A stretch of DNA of 20,937 nt from DASQVO01 sp035640715 (lineage in GTDB: Bacteria > Actinomycetota > Actinomycetes > Streptosporangiales > Streptosporangiaceae): NCBI GenBank assembly GCA_035640715.1, contig DASQVO010000146.1, positions 1-20,937 on the forward strand, given 5' to 3'. Below the pieces are notes generated by a model. It did not search any database. It saw only the letters and a list, made by a program, of their open reading frames with translations, and was not told where the DNA came from. Shown piece after piece: positions 6,821 through 14,759 of the stretch (its first letter is position 1; every line of letters starts with the position of its first letter). The position numbers were made by a program, and so were the translations under genes.

Positions 6821-7671
6821 TCTCCCTCCAGTTCGTCAATGATCGACCTGAGGATCTCCGGGGTAGCGGCAGGCCGCGCGCTGATGACGCTCAGCCGTTC
6901 CATCGCCAGCATGTACTGGTCGACGTCGGCTTGCTTATCGAGGTAGAGAGCGCTCGTAAGGTGCTCGACATAGATGACGTCCGGCAGCTCCCTGTCGTTG
7001 AACCGCAGGATGCTGAACCCGCTCGGCACCACGTGACCCCCGACGCCGTATGGCACGACCTGGAGGGTGAGGTTGGGCCGTTCGATCGCGCGGAGCAGGT
7101 AGCGGATCTGGCCCAGATGGGTGCGGGTGTCACCGACAGGGCGCCGTAGTGCTGGTTCCTCGATGATGACCCACAGCTTCAGATCACCGTCAGCGAAGCG
7201 CCGCTGCCGCTCCTTGCGGACCATGACGTGCCGTTCAGCCTCGTCGGGCGCGAAATAGCCCAAGCGGAGGACAGCGGCGGCGTAATCCTCGGTCTGCAGC
7301 AGCCCCGGCACGAACTGCGGCTCGTAGATGCGGATCGACGCGGCTGACTCTTCCATCCCGATATAGGTCTGGAACCACTCGGGCAGGATGTCGCTGTGGC
7401 GGTGCCACCAGCCGGGTCGATTCGCCTGCTCCGCGAGCGCCAGCAACTGCTCCCGCTCGGCAGGCTCCACGCCGTAGTGGGTCAAAAGATCAAGGATGTC
7501 GATTTCCCGGATCGCGTTCCTGCCCAGCTCGATGCGGCTGATCTTGGATTCGGATCCGCGGATGACCTTGGCCGCCTCCTGCGCCGAGATCCCCCTGCTC
7601 TCACGCAGGTGCCGCAAGTGCGTGCCAAGAAGGATGCGAAGGACGGTCGGTCCGTGTGCCGCCTTCGTCAT
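6817..7671 (-). CDS. XRE-family regulator with DUF5753 domain, second copy
   Basis: With the ATG at 7671 the product has 284 residues, nearly the same as the first copy. The frame is open 39 codons further upstream, but that extension shows no family similarity. A purine-rich GGAGAGGACAGG precedes this ATG. The helix-turn-helix is at about residues 15-70 (LGTHLRHLRESRGISAQEAAKVI, then SKISRIELGRN). DUF5753 follows with FQTYIGMEESAASIRIYEPQ, VPGLLQTEDYAAAVL, LWVIIEEPALRRPVGD and LTLQVVPYGVGGHVVPSGFSILRF. It forms a tight operon with the DUF397 gene, with stop and start overlapping by 4 nt. The two regulators differ in many residues, so this is not a recent duplication. Confidence 0.92.
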   Translation of the reverse strand: MTKAAHGPTVLRILLGTHLRHLRESRGISAQEAAKVIRGSESKISRIELGRNAIREIDILDLLTHYGVEPAEREQLLALAEQANRPGWWHRHSDILPEWFQTYIGMEESAASIRIYEPQFVPGLLQTEDYAAAVLRLGYFAPDEAERHVMVRKERQRRFADGDLKLWVIIEEPALRRPVGDTRTHLGQIRYLLRAIERPNLTLQVVPYGVGGHVVPSGFSILRFNDRELPDVIYVEHLTSALYLDKQADVDQYMLAMERLSVISARPAATPEILRSIIDELEGE

Positions 7672-7836
7672 CAGGCTCACCTGTCCTCTCCGGAACGCTG
7701 TGCGTGACCCGCCTAGGCTGGCCACCGCGGTCCCGCATCTCGGCCACGGACAGTTCTGTCGCGGCCGGCTCCACGGGTGCCCGGACAAACCCGCCGCACT
7801 TGCTTCTAGAACTTCAGCTCAGAAGTGTCCTGCTTC

Positions 7837-7859
7837 CGCAATTCATATATGCAATTGCG
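7837..7859. promoter_or_regulatory. inverted repeat upstream of the second XRE gene, candidate operator
   Basis: CGCAATT (7837-7843) and AATTGCG (7853-7859) are exact inverse complements with a 9-bp spacer that contains CATATATG, itself a palindrome. The site is about 165 bp upstream of the XRE start on the minus strand, in a locally AT-rich patch. Its placement resembles that of the dyad upstream of the first XRE gene, but the sequences differ. Confidence 0.35.
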
Positions 7860-8050
7860 TGCCGGCCAGCGCCGCCGTCGCCAGACCATAATAACTCATA
7901 TGGGATTTCACGCCATGCCTCAGGCGCCGCGCCGGCAGAACGTGCCGCGCAACTTGTGAATCATTAAACGTGTTTGCTTGATCCGTCCCGGCGCGCGGGT
8001 CTGGCGCAGCAGGGCTGGGGGACAGCCGGCACGCGCTGCCCGTCATGCGA

Positions 8051-8159
8051 TGTCCGGCGTATGCCGCCCCGGTGTGCGCTGCCGCCACGCGCCGCCCGCC
8101 ACGCGTTGCCCGGCGCATGCCGCCCGCCGCGCGCCGCCCACTGCCCGGCGTGTGGCACC
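8051..8159. repeat. degenerate GC-rich repeats
   Basis: TGTCCGGCGTATGCCGCCC (8051-8069) and TGCCCGGCGCATGCCGCCC (8107-8125) match at 17 of 19 bases. A poorer third copy begins at 8142 (TGCCCGGCGTGTGGCACC). Spacing is irregular at 56 and 35 bp, and the intervening DNA is also built from GCCGCC/CACGCG words. Confidence 0.45.
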
Positions 8160-8494
8160 TGCCGCGTGGCCTCCCGCATGGCGTCGCAGTGGCGCCCGGC
8201 GTTGGGCCATCCCGTTCCCGGCGAACGGGCGCAGCCATGCACAGCACGCCGCGCACAGGGGCGTAGGCGTGCACATCCCCGGCCGCTGTGCCCCTCTCAC
8301 CCCCCGGGCGGCCTCCGGGGCCTTCGCGGCATCCGGACGAGTGTAGCGGCCGGCTAGCGCTGGGATCGTGATCGCCGGGCTTCCGCCATGACGCCCGGGA
8401 TCGGTATCCGGCCGGATGCGGCGGCCAGGACGGCCGGGCACGCCAGCGTTCCCGCGCCGTCCTGGCGTCCCGGCGCTCAGGCGTCTAGATGCCG

Positions 8495-8546
8495 GGCGGC
8501 CATGGTCCGGACGGCCATGGGTCCAGGCGGCCAGGGGTCCAGGCGG
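8495..8546. repeat. short imperfect tandem repeat, three units of 14-16 bp
   Basis: Consecutive units are GGCGGCCATGGTCC (8495-8508), GGACGGCCATGGGTCC (8509-8524) and AGGCGGCCAGGGGTCC (8525-8540), then a partial AGGCGG to 8546. It is about 80 bp upstream of the methyltransferase pseudogene. It could be slippage-expanded non-coding DNA. Confidence 0.55.
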
Positions 8547-8626
8547 ATTATGCACGGGCCCGGATCACGACCGTGCGATGCGTATATCCGGGTCAATTTC
8601 TTATTACAGCATGAAGGAGTTTTCCG

Positions 8627-8970
8627 ATGACTGAGGAAAATTACTGGAGAAAGAAATTCAGGCCATCCCGGTGTGGTCCCGTATTTACGATTATCCCCTG
8701 GCAGGGAGGACAATTACCCAGCCCCACAGGGCGGCTGCCGCCGGGATCGCCCGCGCTGCCCAGCGTCCGCACGTCCCTCCAAGGGAGCCGGGGGTCCCGG
8801 GCCGGACTGTCCGGCACCCGGTGGCGGAACGAGGAATACGGCAGTTCCCCGGCATCGCCCCGGAATATCGACCATGGGTAACGTGCATGGAGTCGCGCAG
8901 CGGGCGGTGCCGGGAACCCGGGTGTACGTGGACAACGATCCCGTGGTGCTCGTCAACTGGAGGCCCAATC
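8627..8970 (+). pseudogene. DUF574-type SAM-dependent methyltransferase, frameshifted and truncated
   Basis: The start looks normal: AAGGAG about 8 nt before an ATG that encodes MTEENYW, then homology jumps between frames. Frame 1 gives WSRIYDYPLAG. Frame 3 gives GREDNYPA. Frame 1 gives HRAAAAGIARAAQ and GRTVRHPVAERGIRQFPGI. Frame 3 gives TMGNVHGVAQRAVPGTR and VYVDNDPVVLVN. Joined in order, these match the N-terminal half of actinomycete DUF574/Methyltransf_19 proteins (SRIYDYLLGGKDNYPADRAAA, GIRQFLDIGTGIPT.GNVHEVAQ, VYVDNDPVVL). The SAM-binding LDIGTG element is degraded to PGIAPE or is lost in the shift. Nothing recognisable follows VLVN, and the C-terminal half is missing. The end coordinate is approximate. 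No single frame encodes a working enzyme. Confidence 0.8.
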
Positions 8971-9171
8971 CGGGCAGCACGCCGCCCAATCCGGGGAGGT
9001 GTACTTCTGCGCTATGGCGGCCCGGAAGCCGTGAGCGTGGCCTGGCCCCGAATCCGGGCGCCGGGGGAGGATGCGTAGGATCGCCTGTGATGTGCCGAGG
9101 GGCCGCTCCCCGGGCGGTCGGCGTCACCTCGGTGGAAGCCCGATAGGGCAGCGATAAGGCAGGCAGGGAGT

Positions 9172-10128
9172 ATGCGCTACAGGCCGCTTGGAACGTCTGG
9201 ACTGCTGGTGTCCGTCGTGGGGCTCGGCTGTAACAACTTCGGCCGCAGGCTCGACCTGAACGGGACGCGGGCGGTCGTCGATGCCGCAATCGACGCGGGT
9301 ATCACGCTCTTTGACACGGCCGACATCTACGGCGGCGACGGCGCGTCGGAGAGCCTCCTCGGCGAGGTCCTCGGCCGCCGTCGCGACCAGGTCGTGCTCG
9401 CGACCAAATTCGGGCACCGCATCGTGGACATGGGATACGGCCCGGCGGTCGGCGCGAAGGGCGGGCGCAGCTACATTAAGCGGGCCGTGACGGAATCGCT
9501 TCGCCGGCTTCGCACTGATTACATCGACTTGTACCAGATTCACACGCCCGACCCGGTGACACCGATCGACGAGACCATCTCCGCACTGGATGATCTGGTG
9601 ACCGAGGGCAAGGTCTGCTATATCGGCCATTCCAACTTCTCCGGCTGGCAGCTTGCCGACGCCGAGCACGTGGCTCGTCAGCTCGGCCGTACCCGGTTCA
9701 TCTCGGCCCAGAATCACTGGTCCCTCCTGGAGCGGGACGCCGAGGCGGACGTGGTGCCCGCGGCGCGGCACTTCGGGCTCGGCGTGCTGCCGTACTTCCC
9801 GCTCGCCAACGGCCTGCTCACCGGCAAGGTGCGGCGCGGCCAGCCGCTGCCCGGCGGCTCGCGGCTCGCCGACCGGCAGGGCTACGTCACCGACGGCAAA
9901 CTCGACCGGGTCGAGGCCTTGATCAGCTGGGCGGAAGCTCAGGGAGCCAGCATCCTGGATGTGGCGATCGGCGGCCTGGCTGCCATCCCCGGATGCTCTT
10001 CCGTGATCGCCGGGGCGATGAGCCCCGAACAGGTCAAGGCCAACGCGGTGGCTGGCGACTGGATCCCGTCACCCGATCAGCTGGCCGGGATTGACGGTAT
10101 TGTCCCGCCGCCGGATAAGGAGAGCTGA
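9172..10128 (+). CDS. aldo/keto reductase
   Basis: This 318-residue NAD(P)H-dependent oxidoreductase of the AKR superfamily (TIM barrel, cytosolic) reduces aldehydes or ketones. The expected tetrad is present: D48 and Y53 in FDTADIYGG, K79 in VLATKFGH and H124 in YQIHTPD. The N-terminal RPLGTSGLLVSVVGLGCNNFG and the SNFSGWQL and ENAL-type QNHWSLLERD blocks are typical. Near the C-terminus, SSVIAGAMSPEQVKAN matches the cofactor phosphate-binding region. A GGGAG precedes the ATG at 9172 by a few bases. It stands alone on this strand and converges on the protease gene with 9 nt between stop codons. The substrate cannot be assigned. Confidence 0.92.
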   Translation: MRYRPLGTSGLLVSVVGLGCNNFGRRLDLNGTRAVVDAAIDAGITLFDTADIYGGDGASESLLGEVLGRRRDQVVLATKFGHRIVDMGYGPAVGAKGGRSYIKRAVTESLRRLRTDYIDLYQIHTPDPVTPIDETISALDDLVTEGKVCYIGHSNFSGWQLADAEHVARQLGRTRFISAQNHWSLLERDAEADVVPAARHFGLGVLPYFPLANGLLTGKVRRGQPLPGGSRLADRQGYVTDGKLDRVEALISWAEAQGASILDVAIGGLAAIPGCSSVIAGAMSPEQVKANAVAGDWIPSPDQLAGIDGIVPPPDKES

Positions 10129-10155
10129 GCCGCGCTGCTAGCCGGCGGCAGCGGC
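10129..10155. terminator. weak hairpin between convergent genes
   Basis: GCCGCGCTGC (10129-10138) can pair with GCAGCGGC (10148-10155) if a 2-nt bulge is allowed. It starts right after the aldo/keto reductase stop and overlaps the last codons of the protease gene. It is the only candidate shared terminator here and has no T-run. Confidence 0.25.
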
Positions 10156-11004
10156 CGTCTGGTACAGGGAGCTCACGTTGGCGCCGAAGACGACGGAGTA
10201 TGAGACGGACGGGCTGTCGCCGCCCTCCTCATAGCCGCCGATGACGCCGATCACCATGCCCTGCCCGGTCGCCTGGTCCACCCGGACGAGGAACGGGGCG
10301 CCGCTCGTGCCGTCTGTGTAGCCGTCGCAGTCGAACTCCAGCTGTGTCGCACTGAAGGCCCGGGTCCAGTTGCTGCAGATGACTGGCTCATTGGCCCCGT
10401 TCGGATAGCCCATCACCCGCGCCCGCTCGTTAGACGGCTGGCCGATGCCGAGCTGCTCCGCTCCGGTGACATCCTCGATCGGCACGCTCGCGTTATGCTG
10501 GCTGACCGTCACGAAGGCGACGTCATCGTCGGGATTGGACGATGACGTCCACGCCTGGTCCGTGAAGACCTGCGTCACGTACCAGATCCCGTAGGGAGCG
10601 TTGCCGTTTACGTAGCCTGGCACGAAGGCGATGGTGCCCTGGATGCCGGTGACGCAGTGCGCGGCGGTGATGAGCAGGTTCTTGTGCGGGCTGTTGATGA
10701 CACTGGCCGTGCAAAAGTGGGTTCCGAGCTTACCGTTGCTGGTGGTGAACAGGGCGCCAACGGCCGGTGTTCCCTGGAATGGCGTGCTTATGTGCGAAGA
10801 TGCCGGAAAGAGCCCGACCGCGTTCCCGATCTGGGCGACGAGGTTGTCCGTGCCGCCATCGGCGGGCGTTGCGAAGATGATGGCGACCACGGTGACCACG
10901 GTGAGCACAGAGGTGCTGACGATCCGGGCAGATGGCTTCGCGAGCCAGCGGCACCAGCGAGATTCCCGCACCCTTCCCCACCATTCGCGTTGCCGCAGCG
11001 GCAC
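10138..11004 (-). CDS. secreted trypsin-fold serine protease
   Basis: This 288-residue predicted exported serine endopeptidase has a chymotrypsin fold. A basic N-terminus (about residues 1-27) leads into the hydrophobic segment IVSTSVLTVVTVVAIIF (about 28-44), then ATPADGG, fitting a signal peptide or membrane anchor. The triad is visible: H116 in LLITAAHC, D161 in NPDDDVAFV and S234 in DGTSGAPF. Cysteines at 98 and 117, and at 210 and 226, could form two disulfides. The GTSGAP active-site loop resembles V8/streptogrisin-like proteases rather than GDSGGP. The frame is open to 11592, but that part is antisense to the YceI gene and has no similarity. A GGGAGGA 5 nt before the GTG at 11004 fixes the start. 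An ATG at 11055 is the alternative. Specificity is unknown. Confidence 0.88.
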   Translation of the reverse strand: MPLRQREWWGRVRESRWCRWLAKPSARIVSTSVLTVVTVVAIIFATPADGGTDNLVAQIGNAVGLFPASSHISTPFQGTPAVGALFTTSNGKLGTHFCTASVINSPHKNLLITAAHCVTGIQGTIAFVPGYVNGNAPYGIWYVTQVFTDQAWTSSSNPDDDVAFVTVSQHNASVPIEDVTGAEQLGIGQPSNERARVMGYPNGANEPVICSNWTRAFSATQLEFDCDGYTDGTSGAPFLVRVDQATGQGMVIGVIGGYEEGGDSPSVSYSVVFGANVSSLYQTAAAAG

Positions 11005-11009
11005 CTCTA

Positions 11010-11016
11010 TCCTCCC
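11010..11016 (-). promoter_or_regulatory. ribosome-binding site that sets the protease start
   Basis: The minus strand reads GGGAGGA here, 5 nt before GTG at 11002-11004. The ATG codons further upstream in the same frame lack such a site, so this decides the start and gives the product a normal signal-peptide length. Confidence 0.65.
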
Positions 11017-11285
11017 AATCCCGGTCCGGCCTCGCAGGCTTGTGCCAGTTCCCATCCACGTGCATCGATGCTTAATTGTGATGGAAGAAGCTGGATGAAG
11101 CCAGGCCCCTAGCCTGCGAAGGTCCTTAGAGATTACTGAGTGCGGTGCTGAGCCGCTGCGCCGGGCCGCTCTGGGCGGGCTGGGCTGGATGGCGGCCGGC
11201 TCCACGGCCTGAAGCAGCGCGTGAGTCGCCGGAAGCCGCGGATTGCTGTCGCGGATCGTGCGCCTGCCTGGCGATCTGTCAGTTC

Positions 11286-11309
11286 TTCTTTCCAGCAGAC
11301 GGGAAAGAA
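11286..11309 (-). terminator. candidate terminator of the YceI/MFS operon
   Basis: TTCTTTCC (11286-11293) and GGAAAGAA (11302-11309) are exact inverse complements with an 8-nt loop, about 24 nt beyond the YceI stop. The rest of the gap from 11017 to 11285 shows no gene or clear signal. Confidence 0.45.
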
Positions 11310-11332
11310 AGACACGGGCCCGGGCGGAGGGC

Positions 11333-12217
11333 TTACATCTCCGGCAGGTCGCCCTGGACGGCCTCGATGTCGATGACGACCCGCAAGACCCAGCCGACGA
11401 GAACGACATCCGCGGCCACCGACTGGTTCCAGTTGATCGCGAAGTCCTTCCTGTGCAGCTCGGTGGTGGCGCGGAAGGCCGCCCTCTGGCCGCCCCACGG
11501 GTCCGGGCCCGTGCCCTGGTAGGTGAGGTCGAGCTGGACAGGCCGTGTGGTGCCGTGCAGCGTAAGCTCGCCGTCGACCGTCCACCGGTCATCGCCCTGC
11601 GGAGTCACTCCGGTGCCGATATATTCGATCAGCGGGTAGGTCGACACATCGAGGAAATCCGGCGATCGCAGGTGATCGTCCCGCATTTTGCTACCGGTAT
11701 CGATGCTGTCAGCCCGCATGCGGGCCTGCACGGTCGACCATTCGACAGGCTCTGCGATGTCGATCGTCCCGGAGAATTCGTTGATGACACCCTTGACGCT
11801 CGCCAGGCCCATGTGCCGAGTCGTGATCGTGATCGTGGAATGCGCTGGATCGATGGTCCACTTGCCCGGCGGCGGCAGGTTCACCCCGGCGGTGCGGTCG
11901 AGCGTGATCGTGCCCAGCGTGGCGGACCCGCTGGCCGTGACAATCGTGGTACGTGCGGCTGGCGCGTAGCCCGGGGCCATGACGATCGCCGTGTAGGTCC
12001 CGGGTGCGAGCGGCCCGGTCACCGCGAGCCCGTCGTCGTCGGCGTCGGCCCGCGCGGCCTGGCTGCCCGCCAGATCCGTGACGGTGAGGACGGCGTTGCG
12101 CACGGCCCAGCCATCCTTGCTGCGCACGCGGGCTGTCACGCCCGCGGCTGCCGCCGCGCCACCCAGACGTGGGCCGGGCGATACGGTGCTTTCACGGTTG
12201 GGAAGTTCCGTGCTCAA
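11333..12217 (-). CDS. YceI-family protein with N-terminal carboxypeptidase-regulatory-like module
   Basis: The protein has 294 residues. Residues about 118-292 form a YceI domain, a lipocalin-like beta barrel that binds polyprenoid-type lipids in characterised members. Visible hallmarks are GKWTIDPAHSTITITTRHMGLASVKGVINEFSG, SIDTGSKMRDDHLRSPDFLDVSTYPLIEY, and GELTLHGTTRPVQLDL. Residues about 26-108 are a beta-sandwich module (VTARVRSKDGWAVRNAVLTVTDLAG, then APGTYTAIVMAPGYAPA) like the three at the end of the upstream MFS protein. There is no signal peptide, so it is probably cytoplasmic, unlike many periplasmic YceI proteins. The start is TTG at 12217 with a GGAGG 9 nt upstream. Only 4 nt separate it from the MFS stop, indicating one transcript. 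Confidence 0.9.
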   Translation of the reverse strand: MSTELPNRESTVSPGPRLGGAAAAAGVTARVRSKDGWAVRNAVLTVTDLAGSQAARADADDDGLAVTGPLAPGTYTAIVMAPGYAPAARTTIVTASGSATLGTITLDRTAGVNLPPPGKWTIDPAHSTITITTRHMGLASVKGVINEFSGTIDIAEPVEWSTVQARMRADSIDTGSKMRDDHLRSPDFLDVSTYPLIEYIGTGVTPQGDDRWTVDGELTLHGTTRPVQLDLTYQGTGPDPWGGQRAAFRATTELHRKDFAINWNQSVAADVVLVGWVLRVVIDIEAVQGDLPEM

Positions 12218-12221
12218 TGCT

Positions 12222-14753
12222 TTATGCCTCCGGGTGACCTAGCTGGACGTCGTGAAAGTGCGGCTGGCCAGAAGAGATCCGGAGCCTGCTCGCGGCCGGC
12301 GGGTAACCGCTGGCGATGACCGTGTAGTCGCCCTCGGCCAGGTTCTCGAAGGAATACCTGCCGTCAGGGCTGGTCGTCGCCACCGCCACCACGTTTCCGT
12401 CTGTGTCAAGCAGCGTGATCCGGGCGTCAGGCACGGACGTGCCCGCGGTGGTGCGCGCGGCGCCTTCGACCCGAGCGCCGGCCCGCAGTTCCGCGTCCTG
12501 CATGGTTTCCTCCCCGTCAGCCACGACGACCTGGAGTGCCGTCGGCTGGCAGGAGGGAGCGCTCAAGGCGACGGTGTAGCGGCCGGGCGCCAGATCCTCG
12601 ATCAGGTACCGGCCCGCTTCCCCGGTTCTGCCGGCCGCCACGACCTCGCCGCGCAGGTCCGCAAGCGTGACAGTCACGCCGGCCAGCGGGGAGCCGGTTC
12701 CCGCCGCGCGCACCGTCCCGGTCAGCCGGGAGGCGCCGGCCAGCAGCACGTCGACCTCCACCGGCTGGCCGCCGACGCGCACGGCGGACGCGTGCGGCCG
12801 ATGAGCGTTGGCCATCGCGATGAGCGTGTAGGTTCCCTGCCCTGGTGCTGATATCCGGTACGAGCCATCCGGGCCGGTGCTGTCCCGCCCGGCCTGCCTC
12901 CCGGCCGGGTCGATCAGCGTCACCGTGGCGCCCGCGAGCGGTGCGCCGCCTGGCTGGCGGACATGGCCGTGGACGGGCGGGCCGGCGGGCACGGCGGTGT
13001 CCGCGACGGCTGTCGGCGCGGCCAGGTACGCCGGCGCACGTTCCGCTCCGTTCGGTCCCTGGCCGTTGAGCCCGGCCAGCGGGACGCCGGCTCCCACACC
13101 TGCCAGGACCGGCGTGCGCTCGCCCGGTTCCATCGCCTGCTGCGCGACGGCCGGGCCGGCCGCCACGGCGCTGACCGCTGCCTCCGCCTGAGCGGTCTCC
13201 GCACCCACGGTGGTGCGGAGCCGCGTTTCCTTGAGGAACAGCGACAGCACGAACGCGACGCCGAGCAAGGGGACCAGGTACAGGAAGATGGGCGGCAGCG
13301 CGTAGGAGTACGCCGTGACGATCGCATGCTCGACGTTGGCCGGGAGCGAGGTAAGTTCCTTGGGCGTCAGCCCCTGGACGTTGGGCAGGTGGGCGGCCGA
13401 GCCGGGCGGCAGCAGGTGCGAGATCTTGAAGGTCAGCCTGCTGGTGAACAGCGCGCCGACGATCCCGCTGCCGACCGTGCCGCCAATCTGGCGGAAGTAG
13501 TTGTTGGCGGCCGTCGCCGCGCCCAGGTCCTCGCGCGCGGCGGCGTTCTGCACGGTCACTATCAGGATCTGGAAGACCAGGCCGATGCCGATACCGAGCA
13601 CGGCCATGTAGATGCCGTTTTCCAGCCGGGTCGAGGTCATGCTTATCCGGGACAGCAGGCCCATGCCGACCGCGCCGATGGCGGTCCCGAGGATCGGGAA
13701 GATCTTGTACCGTCCGGTGGCACTCACGATGCGCCCGGAGGCGATCGACGACACCAGCAGTCCGCCAACGAACGGCAGCATGAGCAGCCCGGACACCGTC
13801 GCGCTCACGTGGTCGACCGCCTGCAGGAAGAACCCGATGTAGGAGACCGCGCCGAAGAGAGCGACGCCGACGACCACTCCGATCAGCCCCGAAATGTTGA
13901 AGACGCCGCTGCGGAACAGCCGCAGCGGGATGATCGGCTCGGCCGCATGCCGCTCAGCGAGCACGAACAGCGCCGCCAGCACGACGAAGCCGATTCCCAG
14001 GCCGATGATCTCGGGGGAGCGCCAGGCATATTTGGTCCCGCCCCAGACACCGAACAGGACGATGCAGGCTGACGCGGCGGCGAGCAGCACCATGCCCAGG
14101 ATGTCGAGCTTCGGCTTGTTGTTGTGCTTGGCCAGGTGCAGCGTGAAGATGACGACGGCCAGGGCGACGATGCCGATCGGGACGTTGACGTAGAAGATCC
14201 AGCGCCAGCTCACGTGGTCGGTGAGAGTACCGCCGATCAGCGGCCCGGCGACGGTGGCGATGCCGAACACGGCCCCGATGAAGCCCATGTACTTGCCGCG
14301 TTCACGCGGGGAGATGACATCGCCGATGATCGCCTGCGCCCCGATCATGAGTCCGCCCGCGCCGGCGCCCTGCACCGCGCGGAACGCGATCAGCTCGCCC
14401 ATGTTCTGCGACAAACCGGATAGCACGGAGCCGACGAGGAAGATGGCGATCGCGAAAATGAACAGGCCCTTGCGGCCGAAGAGGTCGCCGAGCTTGCCGT
14501 AGATGGGCAGGCCGATCGTGGAGGTCAGCAGGTACGCGGTCGTTACCCACGTCAGCTGGCTGACGCCGTGCAGGTCCCCGACGATGGTCGGCAGCGCGGT
14601 GGCGACGATCGTCTGGTCCAGTGCGGCGAGGAAGACGGCCAGCATCAGCGCCACGAAAATGATGACCACATTGTTCTTCTGGTCGCTGCCGGGTGGTTCC
14701 TTGCGATGCTGCGGTGTCGGCGCAGCGTGGTTACGCAATGCTGCCTCGCTCAA
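12222..14753 (-). CDS. DHA2-type MFS exporter with three C-terminal carboxypeptidase-regulatory-like modules
   Basis: This is an 843-residue drug:proton antiporter-like protein of the EmrB/QacA (14-helix) family. The hydrophobic part spans about residues 28-520. It has LDQTIVATALPTIVGDL (from about 45), motif A GKLGDLFGRKG (86-96) and the antiporter motif GPLIGG (about 170-175). After the last helix, near LVPLLGVAFVLSLFLKE, an Ala/Pro/Gly linker leads to three modules at about 591-673, 674-759 and 760-843. Each has a V.G.VR...G.P..GA.VTL opening and a PDG.Y....L..G.YT...... core. With 14 helices, both ends should face the cytoplasm. A TTG at 14753 has a perfect AGGAGG 6 nt upstream. ATG at 14768 or 14858 are alternatives with poorer sites. 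It lies between a TetR gene and a YceI gene in the same direction. The substrate is unknown. Confidence 0.9.
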   Translation of the reverse strand: MSEAALRNHAAPTPQHRKEPPGSDQKNNVVIIFVALMLAVFLAALDQTIVATALPTIVGDLHGVSQLTWVTTAYLLTSTIGLPIYGKLGDLFGRKGLFIFAIAIFLVGSVLSGLSQNMGELIAFRAVQGAGAGGLMIGAQAIIGDVISPRERGKYMGFIGAVFGIATVAGPLIGGTLTDHVSWRWIFYVNVPIGIVALAVVIFTLHLAKHNNKPKLDILGMVLLAAASACIVLFGVWGGTKYAWRSPEIIGLGIGFVVLAALFVLAERHAAEPIIPLRLFRSGVFNISGLIGVVVGVALFGAVSYIGFFLQAVDHVSATVSGLLMLPFVGGLLVSSIASGRIVSATGRYKIFPILGTAIGAVGMGLLSRISMTSTRLENGIYMAVLGIGIGLVFQILIVTVQNAAAREDLGAATAANNYFRQIGGTVGSGIVGALFTSRLTFKISHLLPPGSAAHLPNVQGLTPKELTSLPANVEHAIVTAYSYALPPIFLYLVPLLGVAFVLSLFLKETRLRTTVGAETAQAEAAVSAVAAGPAVAQQAMEPGERTPVLAGVGAGVPLAGLNGQGPNGAERAPAYLAAPTAVADTAVPAGPPVHGHVRQPGGAPLAGATVTLIDPAGRQAGRDSTGPDGSYRISAPGQGTYTLIAMANAHRPHASAVRVGGQPVEVDVLLAGASRLTGTVRAAGTGSPLAGVTVTLADLRGEVVAAGRTGEAGRYLIEDLAPGRYTVALSAPSCQPTALQVVVADGEETMQDAELRAGARVEGAARTTAGTSVPDARITLLDTDGNVVAVATTSPDGRYSFENLAEGDYTVIASGYPPAASRLRISSGQPHFHDVQLGHPEA

Positions 14754-14759
14754 CTCATT

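Larger units (their letters stand above)
7672..8626. other. 955-bp region without a recognisable intact gene
   Basis: No frame here shows a known domain. The open frames between about 7970 and 8560 are Arg/Pro/Ala-rich low-complexity translations of GC-rich DNA and occur in overlapping frames on both strands. The region holds an AT-richer patch with a dyad (7837-7859), degenerate GC-rich repeats around 8051-8159, a three-unit tandem repeat (8495-8546), and a leader with a good AAGGAG just before the pseudogene at 8627. It looks like decaying accessory DNA. Confidence 0.6.

Noticed and set aside
7974..8555. Several overlapping open frames on both strands
   Set aside because: They are Arg/Pro/Ala-rich translations of GC-rich repeats in multiple frames at once, with no domain and no consistent start signals.
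11005..11592. N-terminal extension of the protease open frame to a 484-residue product
   Set aside because: The extension is largely antisense to the YceI gene, is Arg/Ser/Pro-rich low complexity, and would bury the signal peptide in the middle of the protein.
12217..12222. Translational readthrough fusing the MFS and YceI products
   Set aside because: The two genes are in different frames and the YceI frame has a TAG shortly upstream of its start, so simple readthrough cannot fuse them.
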